NCBI GenBank assembly: GCA_033557465.1
Contig: CM066035.1
Coordinates: 900,395,309 to 900,459,308, forward strand
Reading direction: 5' to 3'
Length of the DNA stretch: 64,000 nucleotides
Source: Ichthyophis bannanicus
Lineage: Eukaryota; Chordata; Amphibia; Gymnophiona; Ichthyophiidae
Positions 45,166 to 56,956 of this stretch are shown piece after piece. The position numbers and the translations under genes were made by a program. The number at the start of each line of letters is the position of its first letter. Position 1 is the stretch's first letter. The notes beneath the pieces are model-generated. The model saw only the letters and a list, made by a program, of their open reading frames with translations. It was not told where the DNA came from and searched no databases.

Positions 45166-46980
45166 CTAAGGCCTGGCTTGTTTAGGTTGCTGACGCTTAG
45201 CAGCAAAACGACCTGCAGATGATTGTTGGCCAGAAACAGGATGGAATCTGCCTTTCTTGAGGAAAAAAGACTTCTTGAAAGGTTTTTTCTTGGCAGGAAT
45301 GGAGGTTGACTTTGAAAGTCTATCCAAGGAAGAATTTTCTGCATCCATTTGAGTGGTTTTTATTTGCCAATCTTTGCCAAACAGGTTCTCTCCTGTACAA
45401 GGAAGATTTCCCAAGCCATCCTGGACCCAAGATTCTAGATCAGAAGCTTGGAGCCAAGCAATTCTGTGTGCAGCTATGGCAATGGCCGAAGCTCTGCTGG
45501 CACCCTCAAAGGAGTCAAAAGCTGCACGGTTGTAAAACTTAGAGATATCTTGAGTTTGCTTAAGCAAAATAAGAAATTCTTCCCTTTTATCCTCTGGAAG
45601 AAAAGGGAGGAAAGTGTGCAGCTTTTCTGCAACTTCTTTCAGAAACATTCCCATATAAAGACTATAGGAGTTGATTCTGGCAATGAGCATACTGGCTTGG
45701 AAGATTTTCCTACCAAAAGCATCCAAGGTCCTGCATTCTCTTCCTGGAGGAGCAGAGGAGTGTCTTTTTGCACTCTTTATCTTTTTCATAGCTGACTCCA
45801 CCACAATAGAATGGTGAGGAAGCTGTGTTTTATGAAAACCAGGACAAGGAGGGACACGGTACATGGTGTCCAACCTACGAGAATGAGGAGAGATAGTGAG
45901 AGGAGTCTCCCATAAGTCAATCATGTGATCATAAAGAATCTCATGAATTGGCAAGGTGACTGCCTCCTTAGGAGCATTAGAATAACCTAAAATATCAAAT
46001 TTTTTAGCTCTAGGCTCTGATTCAGAGGTTACTGAAATAGAAAGCCCTTTAGCCACTTCTCTTATGAAGTCTTGAAAGGACAAGTCTTCCGGAGGAGACA
46101 TTCTTCTTTTTGGAGAAGAAGGCTCTTCAGGAAGGGCTATGGATACTTCAGCAGACGCCTCCGATGCATCAGAATCTTCGGAGGAATCAAAGTATCAACT
46201 GTCAGGGTGCTCTTTCAAAGCTCGATACGCGTACCGAGCCGTATCGACATCGGGCATTATCTGTACCGGTTCGGTACCGATGGGCATCTCTGGGCAGGGA
46301 ACCGCTGCAGACGACACCATGGCCGATGTCGATGCAGTCGGTACCGGTACCGGCATTGGTGCCAGTACCTGGGCCGATACCGACAACGGAGTTTGTTGTG
46401 GTATCAGCGGTGTCGCAGCTTGAATGAAGGCCGTGATAGCCTGCTGCATGGACAGAACATTCTGATCCATCGACGCCATGAATGCCTGGAATTCGGTACC
46501 GGAAGGTTGTGCCGGTACCCCAGAGCATTCTATCAGGTGATCGGTCGAGGCCGTGCCATCGATGTCAACCTGTAACCCCATAGGTGGAGCTTTGGAAGCC
46601 GGAGCTTCCCGCCGGGGTAGTTTTGCCGGTGCAGGATCCTCGAGGGCAAGCCCGGAGGCATCTCGATGAATGGAAGGAGATCTACCCTTCGAGGACCGGC
46701 TGGTTTTATGTTTGGTTACCTGAGATCCATGGGAGGGATAAGCAGCCCTGGAAGACGTCGATGCCACTGAAGCTGCATCAGAGGGAAACAAAACATGGAG
46801 CTTGGCTGCTCGGTTCTGTAAACCTCGTTTGGACATCAAGGAGCAGGACGAACAATCCAAAATGGAGTGGTCAGGACCCAAACATTTGAGACACCATTCA
46901 TGGGTGTCGGTAACAGAAATAGTACCGCTGCACTTAGTGCATTTTTTAAACCCGGAGGCTGGTTTTTCCATGAGGAACAT
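45166..46980 (-). pseudogene. gag: DIRS F Gag-like ORF, one nonsense codon
   Basis: ATG at 46980 (MEKPASGFKKCTKCSGT). About 604 codons, open except for TGA at 46195-46197, where DIRS E has an Arg codon (CGA to TGA, CpG decay). Order: Cys/His motif, Ser-rich linker, GGTACC-encoded Pro/Val block, acidic SSEDSD segment, MSPPEDLSFQDFIREVAKGL, PPCPGFHKTQLPHHSIVVE, ASAIAIAAHRIAWLQASDLE, and a basic Lys-rich tail (FKKSFFLKKGRFHP). Confidence 0.85.
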
Positions 46981-48693
46981 TTTTCGTGAGGCCTAAGGCC
47001 CAAAAGAGGAAAAACACACTAAGTGAGGGAAAAATATGTTTTTGTTTTTGTTTGTTTTTTTAAGAAAAGAAAGACCGGCGGTACCGGTCCGACATCGGAG
47101 AAGGCAGACGCGCGACCAAAGAAATAAAATAAAACAAAGAACGTCTTCAGCGGTGACAGGAACACGACCTGCTGGCTCCGCAGAAAAGAAGAACTGGGGA
47201 GAGGCGGTTAGGAAACGCGGGAAGGCAGCGCGGAGGCGCTGTGGGATGCTCCCAAAAGCTTTCCTTTTTTGGGAACCTGGGGAGCTTTCCCGCGCAGGTT
47301 CCGTCGGTACCAACGTACCCATATGTGAAGACTCATTCCTGCTTGTTCCTGGAGATACCTCTTTCCCTAGCAGGAAAAAGAGGAGAACCCTGTGACCTAG
47401 AAGCATGAACATCCTGACAGCTCATACAACATAGAAAGAATGGATGTCTTTCGGGACGAGATCCATGTTTAGAATTTAGAATGACAGCAGTGGATTGCCT
47501 CTATTGAGAAGAAGCAACTGCAGATTCTAATCCCAAGAGTCACAAGCATCTGATGGATTGATCAGAAACCCTGTGGTTGCTGGGTTTGCTGAGCCTGGTG
47601 AGAGGTTGAACTCTGCAGACCAGGACGATGCTTCCCCTGTTTGGGAACATCTGTATGATGGGCAGATGATGCATAAAACCTTCTCTTATGGGAAGAAAGT
47701 TTGGCAGGATATTTCCTACCTACTGGGACAGAAAAAGGTGCAGAACAGCCCCTAGGAACAGGTAAGTCAGTGGAGAACTGAGTAACCTGACATAAAGACT
47801 CCTTGTTGAAAAGATTGTCTCCAGTGCAAGGAGTATGTCCCAGTCTGTGCTGTGCCCATTTGTCCAAGTCTGAAGCTTGGAGCCAGGCTCTACGTCGTGC
47901 CCCTATAGTTATAGCAGAAGTCCTGCTAACAGACTCAAAAGAGTCTAGGGAAGCAGGAGTAAGAAACCAAGAAATATTCTGGAGATGCTTGAGCAGTGAA
48001 GAATAGTCTGCACTCTTGGACTCTGGAAGGGAAGGAGTCAAAAGATGTAATTGCTTTGTGACCTCCTCAAGAGATACACTCATATAGAAAATATATGAGA
48101 GAATTCTTGCAGAAAGCACAGATGTCTGGAAGGTTTGACGTCCAAAGGCATCAAGTGTCCTAGACTCACGACCTGGCGGATAAGAAGAGTGCTTTTTCTT
48201 GCTCTTTACCCGCCTCACTGCTGATTCCACAACTATGGAATGATGAGGAAGTTGAGTCTTTTGAAACCCTGGAGAGGGGGGCACCTGATATAAGAGATCA
48301 GTTGCTCTGGAAGGTGGGGGTACCCTTAAAGGTGTTTCCCACATTCCTAGAAGGAGATCCTGCAAGGAATGATGCAAAGGAAGCATTATGCTTTCCTTTG
48401 CTTTGGTAAAAAGAGCTCTGTGCAGGATCCTGTCCTGGGATAGGAATGGCAAGAGATCTTGCTATATCCAGGAGGAAACTCTGAAAAGAGGGTTCCCAAC
48501 AGGAATTTCCCTTGGACAGGTTAGATCTGAAGAACTAGCCTGAGCACCGACAGAGCTATCCAGATATATAGGAATAGAAGATCCTGCACAGTGCAGTGTG
48601 GAATGCTTAAAGCAGGGGTCTCAAACTCAAATTGCTTTGAGGGCCAAATGAGGACTTGCAGAGTAACCCGGGGGCCGCACAAGACGCAGGCCT

Positions 48694-48770
48694 CATTTGC
48701 ATAAGGGCATCATTTGCATAAGGGCATCATTTGCATAAGGGCATCATTTGCATAAATATTTGCATAATGT
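48694..48770 (+). repeat. 17-bp tandem repeat in hAT
   Basis: The unit 'catttgcataagggcat' is repeated about four times. Confidence 0.85.
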
Positions 48771-50129
48771 TACCATACACTAACTTTTAGTAAACATGCC
48801 TCTTAATGAGTGTATGGATAAAGAAAGACTAAAAGATTTCTACATTACTATAAACCAGTGCCAACCGCCAGGCACATTAGGAACTACTAGAAACACTGCC
48901 CATTTAGAACCCATAGCAAACCTGCCGTGTCCTAACAGCACTACCAGGACTCACAAAGCACCATACCCTAACTATCAAAAGGCAACACTGCAAATATTAA
49001 ATCAACACATTTCAGAGAATAACAATACATGACCTACTCGGGAAAGAGAACAAGTGGCAATGTCAAATAGGAATTACATAAACAGAATACCTCAGCTCAG
49101 TTACACATGCAGAACATACACCATCACCAAACAAGGAATCACAATTTAGAAACAGGAAGACAATTAAACTGGGAACCCCAAAAGCCAAACTTAGAATGTA
49201 CAACACTGTAGAAATAAAACTATACATTGATTTCCTCTTGTATTAAATAAAGTGCAGACGTTAAAGATGCACATTTCCAAGAGCTGACATATTTCAGTTA
49301 ATAAATTCAAAATAAAGAGATATTTTTCTACCTTTTGTGCATTTTTTTTTCAGTTGCAATTGTTCCAGTCACTTTCTTCTGGTTTCTTTGTGTCTTCTGC
49401 TAACTCTCCATCGTCTGCTGTCCATTTCTCCTTTCTTCTTTCCTAGTTTTTTTCCATTCTCTCTACATCTGCTTTAACATACTAATCATTCTCCTTTTGC
49501 TCTTTCCTCATTCCTATTTCATCCACTCAAATTTTACCCCTCCATCCTCAATCCCCACTTACTCTCCCAATACCCGGCCAATTGTAGATTTTTCTTCCCT
49601 CCCACACAAAATATATTTCCCCTCTCCATTTCACTCTCCCAGCCCCATCCCATTCTAATCGTCCCCCAACATCAACTCCCTTCTAGCTCCTGCCCAACCC
49701 AGCATCCGCTCCCTTCTAGTCCCCGCATCATCAGCCCATTTCCAGTCCTAGCTCCCTCCCCTCACAGCCCATTTCCTTTCCAAGCCCCCCTCCCCATCAG
49801 CCCATTTCCATTCCAAGCCCCCTTCCACTCAGCCCATTACCATTCCAAGACCCTGTCCCCATCAGCTATTTGCAGTTCAAGCTCCCCCTTCTACTCGGCC
49901 CATTTCCAGTCATAGCACCCCCCCAGTCCATTACCAGTTCTAGCCCCCCCCCAGCCCATTATCGGTCCTAAGCCCCCCAACAGCCCACTTCCAGGCCTAA
50001 CCCTTCCATCGCCCCATCTTCATTCTTAGCCCCCCCATAACCCCATTTTCAGTCTTAGGCCCCCAGTCAGACCACCTCCAGTCCTAACCCCCATCTGTCC
50101 ATTACCAGTCCTAACCCCCATCACCCCAT

Positions 50130-50464
50130 TTTCAGTACTACCCCCCCCAGCCCCCATCAAGTCCTGCTCCCCCCCTACATCAAGTCCTGCTCCCCCCCTA
50201 CATCAAGTCCTGCTCCCCCCCATCAAGTCCTGCTCCCCCCCTACATCGTCCTGCTCCCCCCCCACAAGTCCTGCTCCCCCCCCTACATCAAGTCCTGCTC
50301 CCCCCCTCCATCAAGTCCTGCTCCCCCCCCCACATCAAGTCCTGCTCCCCCCCCCCACATCAAGTCCTGCTCCCCCCCCCCCACACATCAAGTCCTGCCC
50401 CCCCCCCATCAAGTCCTCCTCCCCCCCCCCCATCAAGTCCTGCTCCCCCCCCCCCCCCCCCCCG
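50130..50464 (+). repeat. C-rich minisatellite in hAT
   Basis: The unit 'catcaagtcctgctcc' plus a variable run of C (and sometimes 'cta') is repeated about fifteen times, ending in a run of about 20 C. Unit length varies mainly in the C-run. Confidence 0.9.
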
Positions 50465-50479
50465 GGAAAATTAAACTTT

Positions 50480-50880
50480 AAAAAAAAAAACCGGCTTCTG
50501 CTGCTGCTGCCGCCGCTGCCGTGGCCGGCAATAGCAGCAATATCGCAAGTCCCGCGGGCTCCCCCCCCACCCGGTAGATCCCTTCCTGCTTGCCTGCCAG
50601 TTCTCCGCTTCGGCTTTCAGAGCCGCGAAGGGAGAGCTTCTCCCTCGTGACTCTGTTAAGCCCGCTGGGGCAGATAGGAAATTTCCCATCTGCCCCGGCG
50701 AGCTTAACAGAGTCGCGAGGGAGAAGTTCTCCCTTCGCGGCTCTGAAAGCCGAAGCGGAGAACTGGCAGCATTGGCAGGCAAGCAGGAAGGGATCTGCCG
50801 GGTGGGGGGGAGCCCGCGGGACTTGCGATATTGCTGCTATTGCCGGCCACGGCAGCAGCAGCAGAAGCCGTTTTTTTTTT
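50480..50880. repeat. 400-bp palindrome in hAT
   Basis: Arms of about 200 bp meet at 50681/50682 (centre gaaatttc). Arms match closely: 'cggcttctgctgctgctgcc' and its inverse, 'cttcggctttcagagccgcg' and its inverse. There is almost no spacer. Confidence 0.9.
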
Positions 50881-52564
50881 CCCCCCCTATGCATCGCGGG
50901 CCGCACAAGGGTCTCTCGCGGGCCGCATGCGGCCCGCGGGCCGCGTGTTTGAGACCCCTGGCTTAAAGGATGGTCGCCGGTACTGGTTGTTAGGAGCAGC
51001 GACCGTCATTACCACATTGTCCATGCCAGGTATCGACTCCAAGCTTGGCATAGAAGGGAGCGATCCTGTTGAAAAAAGCATGGTAGGAGTTGGCCACGAT
51101 GCTACTGTGGATACCGGTACCGATGCCAATACCGGTACCAATGTCAGAGTCGAGCCCGACAAAGACATCGGAGCAGTCATCGGTGACAGTTCAATCAGTA
51201 CCGAGGTAACCGAAAACCTCCGGGTGCTATCCTTGGTACCGAGCCACCGGTATCGATCAGTGTTGGTACCAACGTGTATTGGTACCGAGTCTTCCAGACT
51301 AGAGAGCGATTCTAAATTCGGCACCGATAAGCGAAGCATGGAAGGCACCGACCGTAAGGGTAATGAGGACATCGGTACCGACTTCGGTACCGTGTCTGAT
51401 ACCGGTGAATGAAGGTCAGCTAGTGGCAACTCAGTCAGCCTCGGGGGAACCGAGAGTTGCGGATCCGAATCATCGGAACCGAGCCTTTTGTACCGCCGAG
51501 AGCTGGTACCAAGGCGAGTTGGTACCCAGTCCTCCAGACTGGAGAGCGATTCCAGACTCGGCATCGAAGGAAGCGAGGCTATCGATGCACGTCTGGAAGG
51601 TACCGACGTCGGTGGTAGTATTGGTGCTGGTACCGATAATGAAAAGTCAGTCTGGAGTGTATCCACCAGTCCCGAAGGCACCGAGGACGCCAGATGACCA
51701 TCCCTGGTGAGGAGTGTTTCATCCAACACCAGTGCCGATGTCGGGGTATCGGTACCGCTCGAAGCGGATGCTACCACCGGACACGGCTCAGGTATGTTCT
51801 GTGAGGGATGAACCCCAGGAACAACCTGAAACCCCTTATACGCTTTGGAGACCAAAGACTCCCGCCAGGGTTTTGAAGACAGTGGGCCCTTGAGGGCAAG
51901 GCTGGAGCCGTTTACATGCTGTGCATGAGACCTACCACTCAAGGGCTGGCTAGTCTTAACAGACTGACTGTGGGTTACCTGATCCTGTGTAGAAGAAGAA
52001 GGGGACGGTGCCCCGAAGCTGGAGGGAAACCATGTATCGAAGGAACCTCGATATTGAAGACCTCTTCTCACCAAACTGTTGTCAGGGCCCAAGCAGGTTA
52101 GACACCGACATCGAGGGTCTAAAAATAAAGTTGTACCACCACAGTTTGAACATTTCTTGGAGAAAGTGGCTGGCAGTTCCATGAAGGAAAAAGAAGAGGC
52201 CTAAAAGGCCTAAGACACCGTGAGACACTATGAAGAAAAAATATTCCTTGAACAAGGAAGATTTTACAAGAAAAGAAAAGAAAACACCGGGGGTACCGGT
52301 GGCGTCGGGAAGACAGCCGCGACCACAAGAAAACTAAAGAAATGAATAAGAATTTTCTGCGGTGACAGGAGGACGTCCTGCCGGCTCCGCGGAAAAACGA
52401 AAACTGAGGAGAGGCAGTTGGGAAAGGCGGGAAGGCAGCACGCAGGCATGGTGGGATGCTTCCAAAAGCTCTTTGATTGAACGCTGGGAAGCGTTCCCGC
52501 GCAGACTCCGTCGGTACCGACGTACCCATATGTGAAGACTCATTCCTGCTTGTTCCTGGAGATA

Positions 52565-53580
52565 TTGATTGATTTAAATGAAAAGGCGAAACCACCTTTG
52601 GCATAAAACGAGGGTGAGTTCGAAGAACAACTTTATCATGATGAAACCTAGTATAAGGAGGATCAGCCACTAAAGCTTGAAATTCACTGATGCGATGGGC
52701 AGAGGTGTTTGCAATTAGGAAGATGACCTTCCAGGTCATAAACTTAAGGGCTGCAGTGGCTAAAGGCTTAAAAGGCGGCTTCATGAGCTGCCCGAGAACT
52801 AGATTTAGATCCCATGCCACCGGTGGTGGCTTGATGGGAGGTTTGATTAATAGAAGGCCTCTCATAAATCTTGATATGAGTGGATGAGAGGAAATTGGTT
52901 GTCCATTCAGAGGCTTATAAGAAGCTGCAATTGCACTAAGATGGACTCTTACCGAATTGGTCTTTAACCCAGAATTTGATAAGTGAAGAAGATACTCCAG
53001 TATCGATTCTAAGGGTATGGATCAGGGGGTTTAATCCCCTTCTGGAGCACCATATAGTAAAACGTTTCCACTTGAAGGCATAAGATCTTCTTGTGGAAAG
53101 TTTCCTAGAAACTCGAAGGATATCTTTTACCTGCTGAGACAGGTTGAGATCCTGGAGGTCTAAGCCTTCAGCAACCAGGCCGTGAGGTGCAGGGACTGGG
53201 GATTTGGGTGCCATAGCATCCTGTTCTCCTGAGAAAGGAGATCTGGAGCGTGCCCTAACTCCAGAGGTGCCGCTTGAGAGAGATGCAGAAGCAGGGAATA
53301 CCACGCCTGGCATGGCCCTCGTGGTGCGATGAGAATCATGCGACCCCTGTCTCTCTAAAGCTTGAAGAGTGTTTTGGGAATGAGGGGAATGGGTGGGAAA
53401 GCATAAAGAAAGTCCTGACCCCAGTGGAGGAGGAAGGCATCCCTTGCCTGACAGTGGTGTGCCGGTATCCTGGAACAGAACCGGGGAAGTTTGGCATTCA
53501 GTGGACTTGCAAAGAGGTCTATGTCTGGAGTACCCCAGAGATGAAATATCTTTGCCACCTGGTCTAGGTGGAGTGACCAC
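52565..53580 (-). pseudogene. DIRS D tyrosine recombinase, N-terminal half
   Basis: Blocks: SQQVKDILRVSRKLSTRRSY, AFKWKRFTIWC (53080), then a frameshift near 53030, then PPVAWDLNLVLGQLMKPPF, AHRISEFQALVADPPYTRF and VVSPFHLNQ, ending at 52565 where DIRS G begins. It continues at 41726. Confidence 0.85.
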
Positions 53581-55012
53581 TCATGAGGTAGCAATACTCG
53601 ACTGAGTTTGTCTGCCCAAAGGTTTTGAATGCCTGGAAGATATACCACTAGAAGGTGAATTTGGTGCTCTCTGGCAAGGGCCCATAGTCGTAAAGCTTCG
53701 TTGCGTAACGACAGAGAGCCAGTTCCGCCCTGCTTGTTCACATAGAACATGGCTACCTGATTGTCCATCTGGACCAGGACTGTCTTGTAGCTGAGCTGGG
53801 CGTGGTACACTCGAAGAGATAAATAAATTGCTCTTAATTCCAGGAGGTTTATGTGTAAACCTACCTCCTGTGGAGTCCAGGTGCCTTGGGTAGAGAGATG
53901 ATCCAGGTGTGCCCCCCAACCCACCTGTGAGGCATCTGTTAGGGTGGCCTGAAAGAGGGGTTGATGGAAAGAAGATCCCACTGTCAGATTTTCTAGTGAT
54001 TGCCACCATTGGAGGGACAAAATTAGTCTTTGAGAGACTGTTATTTTGTCCGACAAATTGCCCGCGGCCTGTGTCCACTGTGTGGAGAGGGTCCACTGAG
54101 CTGCTCGCATGTGGAGGCAAGCATATGGGACTACATGAACTGTGGATGCCATGTGTCCCAGTAGCTGTAGTAGTTCCCAGGCCGTGAGGGAGGATTTTCC
54201 TGCTGCTTGGGAAGCTAGCTGCATAATGCGAAGACACCGGGCTTGTGGAAGGAAAACCCTTGCCTGCCTGGTATCCAGACGGGCTCCTATGAATTCTAGA
54301 CATTGCGAAGGAACTAGTTGAGACTTCTTAAAGTTGATTTCCAATCCCAAGTATTGGAGGATTCGCATTGTACAAGACAGTGCAGTGGTGGCCTCTGCAA
54401 CTGTGGAGGCTCGAATGAGCCAGTCGTCTAAGTAGGGGAAGACAAAAATGCCCAGGGTCCGTAGAAATGCTGCTACTACTGCCATGCATTTCGTGAACAC
54501 CCTTGGTGATGAAGCCAGACCAAAAGGAAGAACCCTGTACTGGAAATGTCTTCCCCTGAAAAGGAAACGTAAGAATTTCCTGTGATCTGGATGGATGAGA
54601 TTGTGTGTGTATACATCCTTTAAGTCTAGAAAGCAAAGCCAGTCCTGGCCTTGAAGGTATGGCAGCAGAGTTCCTAGAGAAATCATTTTTAACTTTTCTC
54701 GGAACAAATATTTGTTCAATTCTCTGAGGTCTAGAATGGGTCTGTGTCCTCCTGTTTTCTTTGGAATAAGAAAATAGGGGGAGTAGAACCCTGTACCCTG
54801 TTCAGGAATGGGCACTTCCTCTATTGCTTCCTGAGCAAGGAGTGTTGAGACCTCTTGATCAGTAGATTGTCTGGAGAGGTTTGGGAATTGAACTGTCTTA
54901 CGATTGTAGGAGGGGGCATGCGGTCAAAATGAAGCTTGTACCCCTCCCCTACAATGGACAGAGTCCAATTTTCTGCTGTTATTTGGTGCCATCTGTTGAC
55001 AAAATGACACAA
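53355..55012 (-). pseudogene. pol: DIRS D RT-RNase H, one frameshift
   Basis: 55012-54821 reads WHQITAENWTLSIVGEGYKL, IVRQFNSQTS and then leaves frame near 54865. The main frame 54815-53355 (486 codons) has GTGFYSPYFLIPKKTGGHRP, LCFLDLKDVYTHNLIH, VLPFGLASSPRVFTKC, FPYLDDWLIRA, TLTDASQVGWGAHL, MDNQVAMFYVNKQGGTGS and LLHWGQDFLYAFPPIPLIP. RNase H has TLTDAS where DIRS E has TLTTDAS, so a residue has been lost. Confidence 0.85.
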
Positions 55013-55082
55013 CCTGCCTGGAATGTTTAGGGGTTCTGGACCCTTCAGAGGCAGGAAAGCTAAGCTCTCTAGGAAGAGCCCT

Positions 55083-55148
55083 TGAGGGGGCTAAGCCCTT
55101 GAGGGGGCTGAGCCCTTGAGGGGGCTGAGCCCTTGAGGGGGCTGAGCC
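55083..55148 (-). repeat. Short tandem repeat at the gag 3' end
   Basis: The unit 'cccttgagggggctgag' is repeated about four times around the stop codon of DIRS D gag. Confidence 0.85.
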
Positions 55149-56956
55149 TGTGGAGCTGGTTGAGCTCTTGGGCCTTTTGGCTTCTTTTGTTGTCTGGATT
55201 GTTGCTGTTGTCCCTTTTGGGCAACTTGACCCTGAGCTTGCCCTTGCTGGGTATAGAATGGATAAAACTTCCTCTTTTTGCTGAAAAAGGGTTTTTTATA
55301 GGGTTTCTTTTTGGCTGGAGTGGCTGTAGATTTTGACAATCTGTCTAAAGTGAGATTGTCAGTATCTATCTCATTAGCCTTTTCCTGCCAATTCTTGCCA
55401 AAGAGGTTTTCTCCTGTGCAAGGGATGTTTCCTAATTTGTCCTGTACCCAAGTCTCCAAGTCTGATGCCTGAAGCCAGGCAATCCGACGTGCACCAATGG
55501 CAATAGCAGAAGTTCTGCTGATGCATTCAAAGCAGTCAAAGGCTGCACGATTTACAAACTTGGAAACGTCTTGAGCATGCTTGACAAGAGTAAGGAAGTC
55601 TTGTCGTTTGTCATCAGGGAGAAGGGGGCTCATAAGCTCCAAGTCTCCTGTGACTTCTTTGAGGAACATTCTCATATATAAAATATATGAGCTGATCCTA
55701 GCTGAAAGCATGGAAGCCTGAAATGTTCGACGCCAAAAGGCGTCAAGAGTCCCGCATTCACGACCTAGAGGATTGGATGCATGTCTTTTTGCACTTTTTA
55801 TCCTACGCATGGCTGATTCTATTATCATTGAATGGTGTGGCAGCTGAGTCTTTTGAAAACCAGGACATGGTGGAACTCGATACATGGTATCGAATCTCCT
55901 AGAATGAGGAGATGTGGTCAGAGGTGTTTCCCACATCCTGAGCATCAAATCATGAAGAATTTCATGAATGGGCAGGGTAGCTGCCTCTTTGGGAGCCCTA
56001 GGGTATTGGAGTATTTCCAATTCCTTTGCTCTAGGTTCTTTTTCAGGAGTTACCATGATTGATAGGCCTCGGGCCACATCACAAATAAAGTTCTGAAAAG
56101 ACATGTCCTCCGGAGGAGATATTCTGCATTGAGCAGAAGAGGAGTCTTCCAGAAGAAGTACTCTGGTACCGACCGAGTTATCCGAGTCATCGGAATCGGA
56201 AGATTCGAAGCATCTCTGATCCCGATGTTCATGCAAAGCACGGTATCGGTATCGATCGACGCCGGCACCGAATTGGTCCGGTACCGATCTGTCGATGCCC
56301 GAAAAAGTCGGCATGGGCAGAATTCCCACCGGGGCCGGTACCGGCACCGGTATCTGTGTCGGTACCGGTGCCCGTTGAACCATCAGTAGCGGTGTCAACG
56401 GTACCGCAGCTGTAAGGAGAGCTGCAAGACTGCGTTCGATAGCGAGGAATCTCTGGTCTATCGACGCTGCCAATGCCTGGGTGTCGGTACCGGTAGAAGC
56501 GGCCGGAACCCCTGAGCATGGCACCAGTAGTTCTTCCGAGGTCGAGGCCTTGAGAACATCCTGGAGCCCTGTTAGTGCTTTGGAGGCCGAAGCCTCCTGC
56601 CGCGGCTGTTTTGCCCGTATAGTTTCCTCAAGGGCAATGCCAATGGCTTCTCGATGCTTGGAAGGAGATCTACCCTTTGAGGACCGGCTCTTATGTTTAG
56701 TTACCCGAGATCCATGGGAGGAAGACGAGGCTCTGGAAGACATCGATGCAATGGACATCGCATCTGAAGAAAAGAGGGTACCGAGCTTTGCAGCCTGGTT
56801 CTGACTTCCTCTTTTAGTCACCCCCATACAAGAGGAACACTCCGATGGAGAATGGTCAGGGCCTAAACATCTGAAACACCAGTCATGGGTGTTGGTGACG
56901 GAAATGGTACCGCCACACTTAGTACATTTTTTAAAACCACTAGCTGTTTTTTCCAT
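55091..56956 (-). CDS. gag: DIRS D Gag-like protein, intact, 621 aa
   Basis: ATG at 56956 (MEKTASGFKKCTKCGGT), open to 55091. Cys/His motif CTKC...WCFRCLGPDHS...CSSC in residues 11-43. Ser-rich linker to about residue 85, then a Pro/Val block encoded by GGTACC-type repeats (around residues 150-225), acidic SSDSDDSD, SPPEDMSFQNFICDVARGL, PPCPGFQKTQLPHHSMIIE, TSAIAIGARRIAWLQASDLE, NIPCTGENLFGKNW, then a Lys- and Gln-rich tail (KKKPYKKPFFSKKRKF). This is the only uninterrupted gag in the window. Probably structural and RNA-binding (inference). Confidence 0.8.
   Translation of the reverse strand: MEKTASGFKKCTKCGGTISVTNTHDWCFRCLGPDHSPSECSSCMGVTKRGSQNQAAKLGTLFSSDAMSIASMSSRASSSSHGSRVTKHKSRSSKGRSPSKHREAIGIALEETIRAKQPRQEASASKALTGLQDVLKASTSEELLVPCSGVPAASTGTDTQALAASIDQRFLAIERSLAALLTAAVPLTPLLMVQRAPVPTQIPVPVPAPVGILPMPTFSGIDRSVPDQFGAGVDRYRYRALHEHRDQRCFESSDSDDSDNSVGTRVLLLEDSSSAQCRISPPEDMSFQNFICDVARGLSIMVTPEKEPRAKELEILQYPRAPKEAATLPIHEILHDLMLRMWETPLTTSPHSRRFDTMYRVPPCPGFQKTQLPHHSMIIESAMRRIKSAKRHASNPLGRECGTLDAFWRRTFQASMLSARISSYILYMRMFLKEVTGDLELMSPLLPDDKRQDFLTLVKHAQDVSKFVNRAAFDCFECISRTSAIAIGARRIAWLQASDLETWVQDKLGNIPCTGENLFGKNWQEKANEIDTDNLTLDRLSKSTATPAKKKPYKKPFFSKKRKFYPFYTQQGQAQGQVAQKGQQQQSRQQKKPKGPRAQPAPQAQPPQGLSPLKGSAPSRA

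Larger units (their letters stand above)
41727..47356 (-). mobile_element. DIRS element F, full length with internal RT inversion
   Basis: The 3' tip 'aagcacagttacttacctg' is at 41727; the 5' tip ends 'gttcctggagat' at 47356. Order on minus: gag, RT-RNase H, recombinase, 3' region. Length is 5.63 kb. A segment of about 380 bp in RT (44169-44549) is inverted, and about 60 bp are missing next to it. It sits inside the recombinase gene of DIRS D, next to DIRS G. Confidence 0.85.
48613..50960. mobile_element. hAT non-autonomous element, 2348 bp
   Basis: Terminal inverted repeats 'caggggtctcaaac' (48613) and 'gtttgagacccctg' (to 50960), flanked by an exact 8-bp duplication 'gcttaaag' (48605-48612, 50961-50968). 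No transposase ORF. Interior in order: 17-bp tandem repeats, AT-rich unique sequence, pyrimidine-rich tract (49340-50130), C-rich minisatellite, 400-bp palindrome, GGCCGC-rich end. Confidence 0.9.
47562..52182 (-). pseudogene. gag: DIRS G Gag-like ORF, split by hAT and frameshifted
   Basis: ATG at 52182 (MELPATFSKKCSNCGGT), then the WxCLGPD-type motif CLTCLGPDNS. The N-part runs to 50969, including repeated units (LPSMPSLESLSSLEDWVPTR occurs with variants three times). The hAT insertion follows. The C-part resumes at 48604; a frameshift lies near 48450, and the frame 48452-47562 has PPSPGFQKTQLPHHSIVVE, SRTSAITIGARRRAWLQASD and LGHTPCTGDNLFNKES. Same gag family as DIRS A. Confidence 0.8.
47357..52564 (-). 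mobile_element. DIRS element G (gag-only type), missing its 3' end, split by hAT
   Basis: The 5' ITR and tip (52370-52564) and gag match DIRS A. The gag is split by a hAT insertion at 48613-50960. After the gag stop (47562) only about 200 bp remain before DIRS F's tip, so the non-coding half and 3' ITR seen in DIRS A are missing. The junction with DIRS D recombinase at 52565 is clean. Confidence 0.75.

Noticed and set aside
50130..50464. CRISPR-like regularly spaced repeats
   Set aside because: Units are contiguous with variable C-runs and no unique spacers, in a eukaryotic hAT element; it is a minisatellite.
50478..50952. Gly/Ala/Pro-rich ORFs of 100-190 codons
   Set aside because: They arise from the palindrome and GGCCGC-rich end of the hAT element, open on both strands because of symmetry.
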